From positions 1 through 64,000 of the forward strand of contig CALKND010000003.1 of assembly GCA_938092065.1 (NCBI GenBank): a DNA stretch of 64,000 nucleotides, given 5' to 3'. Positions within the stretch are counted from its first letter, which is position 1; each line of letters starts with the position of its first letter. The notes under the pieces were generated by a model. That model worked only from the letters and a program-made list of their open reading frames with translations, ran no database searches and was not told the DNA's origin. The stretch comes from an uncultured Rhodospirillales bacterium (GTDB taxonomy: Bacteria; Pseudomonadota; Alphaproteobacteria; Rhodospirillales; JABHCV01). Made by a program: the position numbers and the translations under genes. Below, piece after piece: positions 9,925 through 20,100 of this stretch.

Positions 9925-11865
9925 TTATTTATTTTGTCTGTTCACAATTAGATCATCAACGACAGCCGGTTCGGCAAGGGTTGATATATCACCCAGAGAG
10001 GTAAAGTCATTCTCTCCAATTTTGCGTAATATGCGCCGCATTATTTTACCAGAGCGCGTTTTAGGCAGACCTGGTGCCCACTGAATCCAGTCGGGTGAGG
10101 CAATTGGACCTATTTCTTTTCTGACCCACTGTACCAACTCTTTTTTTAAGTTGTCGCTAGATTCTACATCCGCGTTCAGAGTGACATAGGCATAGATACC
10201 CTGCCCCTTGATTTTGTGTGGCGCGCCAATGACCGCTGCCTCGGCTACATGTTTATGGGCAACAAGCGCACTTTCCACTTCCGCTGTTCCCATGCGGTGA
10301 CCTGAAACATTTATTACATCATCAACACGACCAGTGATCCAGTAATAGCCGTCTTCATCGCGTCGACAACCATCACCAGTGAAATATTTGCCCTGATATG
10401 TTGAAAAGTATGTTTCCATAAAACGGTTGTGATCGCCAAAAATGGTTCGCATTTGACCAGGCCAGGAATCGACGATACATAAATTACCGGACAATGCTCC
10501 CTCTAGGATATTACCTTCTCCATCTACCAATTGTGGCCGAATACCAAAGAAGGGACGTGTTGCAGATCCCGGTTTCATGTCCGTAGCTCCAGGCAGTGGC
10601 GTTATCATGATCCCGCCAGTTTCTGTTTGCCACCAAGTGTCTACGATCGGACAACGACTTGAACCGACCACATTGTAGTACCAGCTCCAGGCTTCCGGGT
10701 TGATTGGTTCACCAACGGTGCCAAGAAGTCGGATTGATTGTCTAGAGGTCTTGTCTACTGGTTCGTTACCGTCGCGCATCAGGGCTCGAATGGCTGTAGG
10801 TGCTGTGTAAAAAATATTGACGTTGTGCCTGTCGCAAATCTCCCACATGCGCGAGCTGTCCGGGTAGGTAGGAAGGCCCTCGAATAACAATGTTGTTCCA
10901 CCGTTGGCAAGTGGGCCGTATACCACGTAGGTGTGACCTGTCACCCAGCCAACATCAGCCGTACACCAGTAAATATCTCCATCGTGATAATCAAAGACGT
11001 ATTGATGGGTCATTGCCGCATAAACCATATAGCCTCCAGTAGTATGCAACACACCCTTGGGCTTGCCTGTTGATCCTGACGTGTAAAGGATGAACATGGG
11101 GTCTTCAGCGTTCATTTCCTCTGGCGGACAATTTGTGGAGGCCTCTTTGCAGGCTGTCTCATATTTGACGTCTCTACCATCAACCCAGCCGACGTTGTTG
11201 CCGGTTCGGGTGATCACAAATACTGCTTCAACCCCCGGACAGCTTTCAAGAGCTTTGTCCGTATTTTCTTTCAGCGGTATAACTTTGCCACCACGAATAC
11301 CTTCATCAGCCGTGATTACGTAACGGGATTTACAATCATTAATGCGACCAGCTAGGGCTTCTGGCGAGAAGCCACCAAAAACAATGGAGTGGATGGCACC
11401 TATTCGGGTACAGGCCAGCATAACTACTGCAGCCTCGGAAACCATGGGCATATAGATTGTAACTACATCGCCTTTTTTGATCCCACGTGACTTCATTGCA
11501 TTAGAAAAACGACAGACTTCTTCGTGTAGTTCCTTGTATGTAATATTTTTTACTTCATTGGCATTATCGCCTTCCCAAATGATGGCGGTTTGACCGCCAC
11601 GGCTTTCCAGATGCCGATCAAGGCAGTTAACTGATGCATTCAAGGTGCCATCATAGTACCATTTAATAGAGACGTCAGGCGCGTTGAAATTGACTTTTTT
11701 GACCTGGGTATAAGGTTTGATCCAGTTGATTCTTTTACCCTCTTCACGCCAAAACCCCTCATTGTCCTCCAGGGACTGTTTATACATGGCCAAGTATTTG
11801 TCGTTATCTGCCCATGCCGTTTCGGCAAGTCCAGTTGGAACCGGATAAATATCACTGTCTGACAT
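9925..11865 (-). CDS. acsA: Acetyl-CoA synthetase
   Basis: [42 protein letters not shown] motifs; full length 646 aa. Confidence 0.97.
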   Translation of the reverse strand: MSDSDIYPVPTGLAETAWADNDKYLAMYKQSLEDNEGFWREEGKRINWIKPYTQVKKVNFNAPDVSIKWYYDGTLNASVNCLDRHLESRGGQTAIIWEGDNANEVKNITYKELHEEVCRFSNAMKSRGIKKGDVVTIYMPMVSEAAVVMLACTRIGAIHSIVFGGFSPEALAGRINDCKSRYVITADEGIRGGKVIPLKENTDKALESCPGVEAVFVITRTGNNVGWVDGRDVKYETACKEASTNCPPEEMNAEDPMFILYTSGSTGKPKGVLHTTGGYMVYAAMTHQYVFDYHDGDIYWCTADVGWVTGHTYVVYGPLANGGTTLLFEGLPTYPDSSRMWEICDRHNVNIFYTAPTAIRALMRDGNEPVDKTSRQSIRLLGTVGEPINPEAWSWYYNVVGSSRCPIVDTWWQTETGGIMITPLPGATDMKPGSATRPFFGIRPQLVDGEGNILEGALSGNLCIVDSWPGQMRTIFGDHNRFMETYFSTYQGKYFTGDGCRRDEDGYYWITGRVDDVINVSGHRMGTAEVESALVAHKHVAEAAVIGAPHKIKGQGIYAYVTLNADVESSDNLKKELVQWVRKEIGPIASPDWIQWAPGLPKTRSGKIMRRILRKIGENDFTSLGDISTLAEPAVVDDLIVNRQNK

Positions 11866-11999
11866 GTTGCTAAAACCTCTCTGCGTTTTTTATGTCGCGA
11901 CCGTTATTATATTTATTTTTAAGGATAACAGTTTCTGCGACGCAATCTGAGATTGATTATCTCAAAAATACGGTGTGAAACAAGAGCTGAAACACACTT

Positions 12000-12344
12000 T
12001 TAATAAGGGAGAAGAAAAACTGATCCCTCGATGAGATCGATGGGGACATTGATAAGGGACTGTTCGGCACAAGGTCCAGAGATACAAAAGCCATCATCAA
12101 CCCTGAAGAGGGCACCGTGGGTGGAGCACATAATTAAGTTTTTATCCGGATTGAGAAAACGTCCGGGAGAAAAATCGAGAGGTGTGCCAATGTGTGGGCA
12201 ACTATTAACATAAACGAAGACTTTATTTTTTTTTCGGACCACGATAAAGCTCTCTCTTTTGCCGTTTCTTTCGGCAACAAATCCAGCGCAATCATCGTCG
12301 GCTATTTGGTTAATCTCACAAAGTTTTTGAGGGATAGCTCTCAT
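12000..12344 (-). CDS. Rieske-type 2Fe-2S protein
   Basis: CPHIGTPLDF...CSTHGALF gives the CxH...CxxH Rieske ligand pattern. Confidence 0.88.
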   Translation of the reverse strand: MRAIPQKLCEINQIADDDCAGFVAERNGKRESFIVVRKKNKVFVYVNSCPHIGTPLDFSPGRFLNPDKNLIMCSTHGALFRVDDGFCISGPCAEQSLINVPIDLIEGSVFLLPY

Positions 12345-12349
12345 GTTTA

Positions 12350-12637
12350 TTAATATTTGGGCTCAAGAACCATTTTCCAAGGCTTGATTATGACACTTTC
12401 AAATAATCCTGCTTTAGCATACGGATCGCTGGCGGCAAAAGCATTGGCATCTGCGAGACTGGGAAAATCTACTACTAGTAAGGAACCATTCATGCCTTCA
12501 CCGTCTTGGGTAAGTGTAGGTCCAGCGACAAAGATACTGTCCCGGTGTCTTTCAATAAAATCGATATGAGCTTTGCGGGTTATAGCACGAAGATTGTTGC
12601 TGTCTGGTTTATCAGTGCATTGAATAATGAAGTGCAT
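12350..12637 (-). CDS. YciI family protein
   Basis: MHFIIQCTDKPDS..RKAHIDFIERHRDSIFVAGPTLT..GSLLVVDFPSLADANAFAASDPYAKAGLFESVIIKPWKMV. Confidence 0.9.
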   Translation of the reverse strand: MHFIIQCTDKPDSNNLRAITRKAHIDFIERHRDSIFVAGPTLTQDGEGMNGSLLVVDFPSLADANAFAASDPYAKAGLFESVIIKPWKMVLEPKY

Positions 12638-12665
12638 GTTTAAATGTCCTTTTAATCGTTAGGGC

Positions 12666-13673
12666 CTATCCGAGAGGTTCCTCGTCACCTACAGGCCTTG
12701 CCAGTAGGTTTTGAATAGTTTTGTCAATATCACCATTCTTGTTAAGAATGCTGTCCATGGCTGAGCACAGTGGCATTTCAACATTTAGGGTTTTGGCTAG
12801 TTGTACTGCAGACGATGCAGTAAAAACTCCTTCGGCGATAGAGGAGCGTTTGGCTAGAATATCCCCAAGAACTTGTCCTTCTCCTAAGGCAACGCCGAGG
12901 GAGAAGTTTCTCGATTGCATTGCATTACAGGTCAGAGATAGATCACCCAGACCGGATAGGCCGAGCATAGTCCCAGGATCAGCACCTTTTGCCGTTGCCA
13001 TACGTGCTATTTCAGCCAGACCGCGAGTTATAAACGCGGCACGGGCATTGTCTCCTAGCTTGCGCCCCTCGATAATGCCACAGCCAATGGCTAGCACGTT
13101 CTTGATAGCGCCACCAAGCTCAACACCAATGATATCGTTGGATCTGTATGCTCTAAAAGTTGGCGTCGAGATAGCTTTTGATAAGGCCACCAAAGTATTC
13201 ACATCTTTTGATGCGAGAGTAACCGCCGTTGGCAGACCCTTGGCCACCTCGATAGCAAAAGTTGGCCCTGATAATGCGGCGAGGTTCACACCAGGTAAGG
13301 TTTGGGTGGCTATTTCACTCAATAGTGAACCAGTTTTCTGTTCAATGCCTTTGGCGCAGATAACGGCTGGAACCTCGATTCGCCAAAATGCCGCCATTTC
13401 ACCTGTTACCGCACGTAAGAACTGTGCGGGCATGGCTAAAAAAACAGCATCACAGGCTGCAATTTTACTTAAGTCAGTGGTTGCCCAGATGCCTTTATCT
13501 AGCGGGACACCTGGTAAAAAAAATGAGTTTTCGTGAGCTTGATTGATGGTTTTAGCGACATCCGCCTCGTGGGCTTGAATAACAACATCGCGTCCTGCGC
13601 GCCGAGCCGTTATGGCTAGGGCTGTTCCCCAGGCACCCGCCCCGATCACGCCTATTTTCTGAATTATGCTCAT
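12666..13673 (-). CDS. gpsA: NAD(P)-dependent glycerol-3-phosphate dehydrogenase
   Basis: IGVIGAGAWGTALA, CAKGIEQKTG, ALSGPTFAIEVAKGLPTAV, GLSGLGDLSLTC motifs. Confidence 0.97.
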   Translation of the reverse strand: MSIIQKIGVIGAGAWGTALAITARRAGRDVVIQAHEADVAKTINQAHENSFFLPGVPLDKGIWATTDLSKIAACDAVFLAMPAQFLRAVTGEMAAFWRIEVPAVICAKGIEQKTGSLLSEIATQTLPGVNLAALSGPTFAIEVAKGLPTAVTLASKDVNTLVALSKAISTPTFRAYRSNDIIGVELGGAIKNVLAIGCGIIEGRKLGDNARAAFITRGLAEIARMATAKGADPGTMLGLSGLGDLSLTCNAMQSRNFSLGVALGEGQVLGDILAKRSSIAEGVFTASSAVQLAKTLNVEMPLCSAMDSILNKNGDIDKTIQNLLARPVGDEEPLG

Positions 13674-13729
13674 AAGAATGTTATGCCCTGTTGCAAGAAT
13701 TCATTCAAGCATTGGCATCCCTGCGTTTG

Positions 13730-14806
13730 TTAGGCTTTGGCCCCTGCAAAGGCGGCCTTTGGTGCATCTGGGTCAAGAGGCCAGCGTGGTCGCGGCTTAA
13801 AGTTTAAATTATCCCGAGCGTTCTCAATACCCACATCTTGAATTCGCTCAATAGCTGCCCAAGCAATCATTGCCCCGTTATCTGTACACAGACTGGCGGG
13901 GGGCGCAATCAGGTCAACAGAACGTTGATTAGCAAGTATTTTCAGTCTTTTACGTAGGAACTGGTTGGCAGCAACACCACCTGCTAAAACCAAGGAGTTG
14001 CTATCTGGATGGTCTGTAAAAAAAATATCCAGTGCATGATTAATACGGTCGGCGAGCACATCGCCTGCTGCTGCCTGGAATCCAGCACACAAATCGGAAA
14101 TGTCTGTTTTTAGCAGGGGTCCTTCGGGTAGACCTAACGCAATATGACGAACCGCTGTCTTTAGGCCAGAAAAAGAGAAATCACACCCAGGACGACCTTT
14201 CATGGGCCGGGGCAGTGCAAAACGAGCCGCATTACCGTTCTTAGCAGCCGCCTCAACAGCGGGGCCGCCAGGATATCCAATTCCAAGCATTTTTGCAGTC
14301 TTATCAAATGCCTCTCCAAGGGCGTCGTCAATTGTCGTGCCTAGACGTTTGTAGCGACCCGATCCTCTGACATTTAACAACTGACAATGACCACCGGACA
14401 TTAGCAATAACAAATACGGAAATGCGACCCTGCTTACTTTGCTCAACCGGGCACTTAACGCATGACCTTCCATGTGGTTAATGGCGAGAAATGGTAGATT
14501 ACATGCGGTAGCAATAGCTTTGGCCGTCATAATACCGACAATAACCCCGCCTATCAGCCCTGGTCCACCAGTCGCGGCAACAGCATCAAGTTCGTGAAAA
14601 TTTATCCTAGCTTTGGCCATAGTTTTGCTGACAAGTACGTCCACATGCTCCAAATGAGCACGTGCTGCTACCTCCGGAACGACGCCGCCGTATGGGCGAT
14701 GATCATCTAATTGTGAGAGTATAGTTTCGGCTATAATTACTCCGTCGCCATTAACAACTGCGGCTGCAGTTTCATCACAACTTGTTTCGATCCCTAGCAC
14801 GATCAT
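13730..14806 (-). CDS. tsaD: tRNA N6-adenosine threonylcarbamoyltransferase
   Basis: MIVLGIETSCDETAAAVV, NHMEGHALSARL, LLLMSGGHCQL, DFSFSGLKTAVR, VLAGGVAANQFLR. Confidence 0.97.
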   Translation of the reverse strand: MIVLGIETSCDETAAAVVNGDGVIIAETILSQLDDHRPYGGVVPEVAARAHLEHVDVLVSKTMAKARINFHELDAVAATGGPGLIGGVIVGIMTAKAIATACNLPFLAINHMEGHALSARLSKVSRVAFPYLLLLMSGGHCQLLNVRGSGRYKRLGTTIDDALGEAFDKTAKMLGIGYPGGPAVEAAAKNGNAARFALPRPMKGRPGCDFSFSGLKTAVRHIALGLPEGPLLKTDISDLCAGFQAAAGDVLADRINHALDIFFTDHPDSNSLVLAGGVAANQFLRKRLKILANQRSVDLIAPPASLCTDNGAMIAWAAIERIQDVGIENARDNLNFKPRPRWPLDPDAPKAAFAGAKA

Positions 14807-14902
14807 TTATAAACACTCATACAAATCATTTACTCTTGCCAAGCAAAAGAAGAACCTTACTCTCTGATAAGCAATTGAACCATAACTTTGGGTAAATTAT
14901 TT

Positions 14903-15844
14903 ATGAAATCATTATCTTCTTTTTGTATTGGCACCCGTGGTAGTCCGTTGGCCCAAGCTCAGGCTAAAGAACTCAAGTCGCTATTGACTGCAGCATTTCC
15001 CGAATTAGTTAATCGAGTCGAAATCACGGTTATCAAGACGACTGGCGATATGGTTCAGGATCGTGCTTTATCTGAAGTTGGTGGCAAAGGCCTGTTTACC
15101 AAAGAAATAGACGACGCCATGCTGGATGGTTGCATCGATGTAGCGGTCCATTCCATGAAAGACGTGCCAACTTGGCTACCTGACGGCATAGTTTTACCAT
15201 GCATGCTTAAACGTGAGGACACCCGCGATGTCTTTATAAGTGAAAAGGCTAAAACAATAGCTGGTCTTCCAAAAGGTAGCGTTATTGGAACTGCCTCACT
15301 GCGCCGTCAAGCTCTGGTATTACACCAGCGTCCTGACCTTAAAGTTGTCACCTTTCGTGGTAATGTGGAAACTCGCTTGAAGAAACTAGGTGCTGGTGAT
15401 GTTGATGCTACGTTACTGGCTATGGCGGGGCTCAATCGTCTGGGTCGAGCCGATGTTGCTACTTCTATAATAGAGCCCGAAGAAATTTTGCCTGCCGTGG
15501 CGCAGGGTGCCATTGGGATTACTTGTCGCGCAGACGATGAAATTTCTCAATTGTATCTGGCGGCCCTTAATCACGATGAGACAGTGATACGTGTTTCCGC
15601 AGAGCGCGCCTTATTAAGAGTTCTTGACGGGTCTTGCCGAACGCCTATTGCGGCCCTTGGGGAGATTAATTCTGATGGCAGATTTTTTTTTAGAGGTCTT
15701 GCAGCTCGTCCAGACGGCTCAGAGCTACTGGAAACCAAACGCAGTGGTTCCATCCAGGAGGCCGAAGCTCTTGGCAAGGATGCCGGTGAAGAATTAAAGG
15801 GTCGCGCCAGCCCCAATTTTTTTGATGCTGTGGAGTTGAGTTAA
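14903..15844 (+). CDS. hemC: Porphobilinogen deaminase (hydroxymethylbilane synthase)
   Basis: IGTRGSPLAQAQA, GGKGLFTKEID, HSMKDVPT, RRQA, VLDGSCRTPIAA; start set at the ATG at 14903 rather than 14888. Confidence 0.96.
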   Translation: MKSLSSFCIGTRGSPLAQAQAKELKSLLTAAFPELVNRVEITVIKTTGDMVQDRALSEVGGKGLFTKEIDDAMLDGCIDVAVHSMKDVPTWLPDGIVLPCMLKREDTRDVFISEKAKTIAGLPKGSVIGTASLRRQALVLHQRPDLKVVTFRGNVETRLKKLGAGDVDATLLAMAGLNRLGRADVATSIIEPEEILPAVAQGAIGITCRADDEISQLYLAALNHDETVIRVSAERALLRVLDGSCRTPIAALGEINSDGRFFFRGLAARPDGSELLETKRSGSIQEAEALGKDAGEELKGRASPNFFDAVELS

Positions 15845-15848
15845 AACT

Positions 15849-16595
15849 ATGGCCCTGAGCTTGATCATCACTCGTCCTCAGGAAGACGCAGAGCCACTGG
15901 CCAATGAATTGGCGGCCCTTGGTGTTGAAAGCCTACTAGCTCCATTGCTATCTATTAAAGCATCTGAAACAAAAATGCCGGATCTTACTGATGTTCAGGC
16001 CTTATTATTGACTAGCGCTAATGGTGTTCGGGCATTTACTCATCTCAGTAAAGAGCGAAAGATTCCTATATATGCAGTTGGACATGCCTCTGCCTTAGCC
16101 GCTCAGAAAGCAGGCTTTAATAAAGTAAAGAGCGCTGGGGGCGATGTGGAAACGCTTGCTAAACTGGTTTGCGAAAAACTTGATTCTAGGGATGGGGCTG
16201 TTCTACATATAGCTGGTTCAATGTTGGCGGGTGACCTTGCGGGTATTTTATTTCAAAACGGTTTTGATTATCGTCGCATTCAGCTTTATCATGCAAAGAA
16301 GGTCACTAATCTTCCGCCGCAATGTTTGATTGCCATTGAGGATGCTCTTGTAAATGGTGTCGTATTGTATTCTCCACGCACTGCAAAGGCGTTTATGGAT
16401 TTGCTGATAAAAGCTGAAATTGATGATTGTACATTGCAATTATCAGCTTTCTGCTTGAGCGATGCCGTTGCCGCAAAAATTGTGGCATATGACTGGGCTA
16501 ACATTGTGGTTGCTAAAACACCCGACCAGACGGCTTTGATAAAGAGCGTGAGAGAATTCTTGACCTCTAATAATTTTGCTAAACCGTCGCGATAA
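15849..16595 (+). CDS. hemD: Uroporphyrinogen-III synthase
   Basis: LIITRPQEDAEPLANEL.. LLLTSANGVRAF, VLHIAG; directly downstream of hemC. Confidence 0.85.
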   Translation: MALSLIITRPQEDAEPLANELAALGVESLLAPLLSIKASETKMPDLTDVQALLLTSANGVRAFTHLSKERKIPIYAVGHASALAAQKAGFNKVKSAGGDVETLAKLVCEKLDSRDGAVLHIAGSMLAGDLAGILFQNGFDYRRIQLYHAKKVTNLPPQCLIAIEDALVNGVVLYSPRTAKAFMDLLIKAEIDDCTLQLSAFCLSDAVAAKIVAYDWANIVVAKTPDQTALIKSVREFLTSNNFAKPSR

Positions 16596-16640
16596 CGCCT
16601 GATAGGCTGTGGCTACTAATTTTTTACAAGGGATTGGCTA

Positions 16641-17948
16641 GTGAGCGAAAAAATAAAAAAACAAGCAAAAAACTCTAACAAGCAAGAGAGTAAGTCATCA
16701 ACAAAAGCTATACCTGACTCGAAAGGTGGCAGTTCAAGCTCGCCGAAGGCACTGAAAGATCTGATAAAGCCCCAAATTGTATCAAACACTGAGGAAGGTG
16801 GTATTGCTCCTTTTCTGTGGGCGTTGCTTTTCATTGTTGTTGTTGGCTGTGGCGTGTATGCCATAAAACCCCTGTGGGCGCCTTATGTCATCAATTACCT
16901 ACCAAAACTAAAAAGTATAGCTGGTGATCAGATTCCCGAAGACGTGCTTGCGGATCGCATTCACCAGCTTGAGGAGGAAATCGTATTGGTCCAAAAAAGT
17001 GGACAAACCATTACTGATCTTGAAATTGAGCGAAGCCGTATGAATAAAAATTTTGAGGGAGTAATGACCCGTATTATTACGCTGGAGAAACAATTAGACA
17101 ATGTCCGTAGAATGAAGAAGTCTACGGCACCACCCACTGATGCGCTCATTACAAATGAAACCTTAAGCCGGCTCAACTCTCGCATGATCGAGTTAGAAAA
17201 AAGCGATGAAAGAGCTAGTACTATTTTAGAACGTTTGAACAAACTGGAGCAAATGGCAGGTAAAAGTGATACCAGCGCGGGTGGCTCAGCTAAAGGGCTT
17301 TCGCAAATTATGACAGATATTTCCCAGCGAATTACAACTCTTGAAAGCGGTGCAGCCGAATCTATAGCTGGCGTGGCAAATGTAGCTGAGGCCAAACAAC
17401 AGGTAAGGGCCCAAACTCTTGTTTTAGCTGTAAGTCATTTGCGTGAGTCACTCCGTTCTAGTGACCCCTTTGTTCATTCTCTTCGAGCCTTGAAAGTATT
17501 GGGTGGAGATGACCCGGATATAATGAGTGGGCACAAAGACCTTGCTCCTTTTGCCCAAAAAGGTATCCACACAATGGATATGTTGCGTCGTGAATACGAT
17601 ACTGTGGCCGAGAATATCAAAGCAGCAGCGCCGAAAGTCATCTCTGATAACATAGCTCAAGGTACTCTTGGTGAAGTTTTCAACCAAGTAACGTCCCTTG
17701 TTACTATCCGCAAGACAGATTCTGAAAACTATGATGGTTTTGAAACTAGTCTTGTTGACACCGCCATGGCTCAACTTGATCAAGGCGATCTGGAGGGCGC
17801 TATTATAACTTTGTCAGATCTTGATGGGACAGAATCTGCCGCTGCCGCTCCTTGGCTTAAAAAAGCTCGAGGCAGATTGATCGCAGAGAAAGCACTTTCC
17901 AGATTGCACGTCTTTGTTGTTTCAATTTTAGCCGCGTCTATCCAGTAG
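16641..17948 (+). CDS. Mitofilin/Mic60-domain inner-membrane protein
   Basis: Lys/Ser-rich N-terminus, single TM (APFLWALLFIVVVGCGVYAI), long coiled coil, C-terminal 'GDLEGAIITLSDLDGTESAAAAPWLKKARGRLIAEKALSRL' mitofilin signature; between hemD and hemY. Confidence 0.85.
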   Translation: MSEKIKKQAKNSNKQESKSSTKAIPDSKGGSSSSPKALKDLIKPQIVSNTEEGGIAPFLWALLFIVVVGCGVYAIKPLWAPYVINYLPKLKSIAGDQIPEDVLADRIHQLEEEIVLVQKSGQTITDLEIERSRMNKNFEGVMTRIITLEKQLDNVRRMKKSTAPPTDALITNETLSRLNSRMIELEKSDERASTILERLNKLEQMAGKSDTSAGGSAKGLSQIMTDISQRITTLESGAAESIAGVANVAEAKQQVRAQTLVLAVSHLRESLRSSDPFVHSLRALKVLGGDDPDIMSGHKDLAPFAQKGIHTMDMLRREYDTVAENIKAAAPKVISDNIAQGTLGEVFNQVTSLVTIRKTDSENYDGFETSLVDTAMAQLDQGDLEGAIITLSDLDGTESAAAAPWLKKARGRLIAEKALSRLHVFVVSILAASIQ

Positions 17949-17967
17949 GGGAATGGAGTAAGCCTAA

Positions 17968-19368
17968 ATGTTCCGCGCCGTTTGGTTTATGTTATTACTT
18001 GGTATTTTGGCCATAACGGCCATGTGGTTTGCAGATAATCCGGGCCAGGTCAGTGTGACTTGGCATGGATATGTCATTGAAACATCGGCGGCGGTATCGG
18101 TTGGCGCAATAGCGACTATTGCCGTTCTATCTGCCCTTATTTATCGCCTTTGGGTTTTTATTCGTGGCGTTCCTGCTGGAATCTCGTGGTTTCGCGGAGA
18201 AGGTCGTCGTCGTCGAGGTTATTTGGCACTTAGCCGGGGTATGGTTGCAGTGGCAGCAGGTGATCCTGGTGAGGCCCGTCGGCAGGCTGGGTGGGCTAAT
18301 AATCTACTAGAAGAGCCGTCACTTACCATGTTGCTATCAGCTCAATCCGCACAACTCGCAGGAGATGAAGACTCTGCTCATAAATTTTTTACCAAAATGC
18401 TAGAAAACCCTGATACAGAATTTCTTGGTTTGCGTGGGTTGCTTAACCAGGCAACAAAAAATGGAGATAACTATCAGGCTTTAAAATGGGTCCGCCGAGC
18501 ATACCAATTGAAGCCCGAGAGTGATTGGGTAGCACGCACCATGTTTGATCTTGCTGCTCGGGCAGGATTGTGGAGCGAAGCCTCTAGTGCTTTGGCCACT
18601 GCCGCTCGAAAAAAGCAAGTTAATTCTGCAGAGGCAAAACATTCTAGAGCAGTTCTATATCATCAAATGAGTTTGGAGGCAGAAGCATCTTGTGATAACG
18701 CCAAAGCTCTAAAGCTATCAAAAAAAGCCGTTAAGGAAGAACTTGAATTTGTCCCGGCCCAGTTACATTTGGCCCATCTGTTGATGTCTTCTGGAAAGCA
18801 AAACAAAGCCTTCATAACCTTAGAAACCGCATGGGCAGCTACTCCTCATCCTGGAATAGCTCACGCTTATTTGTCGTTTACTGAAGCTAATGATGCCATG
18901 GCGCGCATGAAGGCGGCACACAAACTAGCAGCGCTAAATCCGAAACATTTGGCCACAAAGTTGATGTTAGCTAACTGCGCCCTCAATGCAGGACTTGGGG
19001 GGGATGCCCGTAAGATTCTGGAAGAGGTTAGTGCCTTAGATGAAGCAGTCACAAGCAATTACTGCCAGTTGATGGCGAAGGTAGAAGAAGCTGAGCATTC
19101 AGACATAATTGCGGCCCGGGAGTGGTTAGTCCGTGCTGCCAATGCTGACGCTGACCCGTCATGGGTTTGTCAGGATTGTGGCAATGCAGCAGACACTTGG
19201 TCGTCCCTTTGTGGCGCTTGTCGCAGTTTTGACAAATTTCAGTGGCGGCGTCCTTCCCGTGTTCCTGGCTTAAGTGCCCCCATCGATGATGACCCAAAAG
19301 CACCACGTTTAGTTTCTCCTGGCACTCGTCTGGCACAGGAAATTGACGCGAATGGCATCGAGCATTAG
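17968..19368 (+). CDS. hemY: HemY N-domain TPR protein with a C-terminal CxxC...CxxC zinc-ribbon-like tail
   Basis: MFRAVWFMLLLGILAITAMWFADNPGQVSVTWHGYVIETS (HemY_N), TPR-like helices, C-terminal CQDCGNAADTWSSLCGAC. Confidence 0.88.
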   Translation: MFRAVWFMLLLGILAITAMWFADNPGQVSVTWHGYVIETSAAVSVGAIATIAVLSALIYRLWVFIRGVPAGISWFRGEGRRRRGYLALSRGMVAVAAGDPGEARRQAGWANNLLEEPSLTMLLSAQSAQLAGDEDSAHKFFTKMLENPDTEFLGLRGLLNQATKNGDNYQALKWVRRAYQLKPESDWVARTMFDLAARAGLWSEASSALATAARKKQVNSAEAKHSRAVLYHQMSLEAEASCDNAKALKLSKKAVKEELEFVPAQLHLAHLLMSSGKQNKAFITLETAWAATPHPGIAHAYLSFTEANDAMARMKAAHKLAALNPKHLATKLMLANCALNAGLGGDARKILEEVSALDEAVTSNYCQLMAKVEEAEHSDIIAAREWLVRAANADADPSWVCQDCGNAADTWSSLCGACRSFDKFQWRRPSRVPGLSAPIDDDPKAPRLVSPGTRLAQEIDANGIEH

Positions 19369-19386
19369 TCAAGGTTCATAATCAAT

Positions 19387-19426
19387 GCCGCCTTAGCTCA
19401 GTTGGCAGGTCATCGCTTTCGTAATA
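19387..19426 (+). pseudogene. Truncated tRNA-Thr-like 5' half
   Basis: gccgccttagctcagttggcaggtcatcgctttcgtaat matches the 5' half of the intact tRNA-Thr at 19574 up to the anticodon loop, then diverges; no matching 3' half follows. Confidence 0.65.
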
Positions 19427-19573
19427 AATGCCTCTTCCAAAAAGACAATATTTATCAGTTAGTTATGACATAAACGAAATTCATGTGAATGATATGTGTA
19501 TTATGATCATTTCATTTGTGTGAAGAAACTGGATTACCCAGATCGGTTAAGATATACAGGGACCGTGTGACTA

Positions 19574-19646
19574 GCCCTCTTAGCTCAGTTGGTAGAGCAC
19601 AGCATTCGTAATGCTGGGGTCAGGTGTTCGAATCACCTAGAGGGCA
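19574..19646 (+). tRNA. tRNA-Thr (anticodon CGT)
   Basis: Cloverleaf by eye: acceptor GCCCTCT/AGAGGGC, D-arm TAGCTCAGTTGGTAGAGCA, anticodon stem-loop CAGCA-TTCGTAA-TGCTG, T-arm AGGTG-TTCGAAT-CACCT; CCA not encoded. Confidence 0.95.
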
Positions 19647-19681
19647 CACATCTATTCCAATATTTTAAAAATGAGAAATTC

Positions 19682-20083
19682 ATGACCCCCACATTTGATA
19701 AACTTTTTGAAACAACTGAAAATAATTTAGCTCTGTTAAAAGTTCTTGCTGAAAATAGTTTTGATTCAATATTAGTTACTGACGCAACGGTTAAGGGAAA
19801 GATTATCTATGCAAACAAATCTTTTGAGAAACTTACTGGACATCTCTCTTCTGAAGTTATTGGAAAAACCCCTCGTATCCTTCAGGGCAAGGCTACAGAT
19901 AAGAAAGTAATTGATCGCCTTACTAAGGCGCTCAAATCAGGAACTAAGTTTGAAGGAAAGGCCATCAACTATAAAAAGGATGGAACACCATTTATTATGT
20001 ATTGGAGGGTCCTTCCTATTAAAGTTGCAAAAAAGGTAAAATTATGGGTTGCCATCCAAAGAGAGGGGTCGGCGATTATATAA
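19682..20083 (+). CDS. Stand-alone PAS domain protein
   Basis: NSFDSILVTDATVKGKIIYANKSFEKLTGHLSSEVIGKTPRILQGKATDKKVIDRLTKALKSGTKFEGKAINYKKDGTPFIMYWRVLPI; start trimmed to the ATG at 19682 because the ORF-track start lies inside the tRNA. Confidence 0.85.
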   Translation: MTPTFDKLFETTENNLALLKVLAENSFDSILVTDATVKGKIIYANKSFEKLTGHLSSEVIGKTPRILQGKATDKKVIDRLTKALKSGTKFEGKAINYKKDGTPFIMYWRVLPIKVAKKVKLWVAIQREGSAII

Positions 20084-20100
20084 TGAAAGTATCAAACAAA

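Noticed and set aside
12721-13536. 271-aa + strand ORF opposite gpsA
   Set aside because: Fully antisense to an unambiguous gpsA with all family motifs; shadow ORF
19589-19681. N-terminal extension of the PAS ORF as given in the track
   Set aside because: The extension is translated from the tRNA-Thr gene itself; real start is most likely ATG 19682
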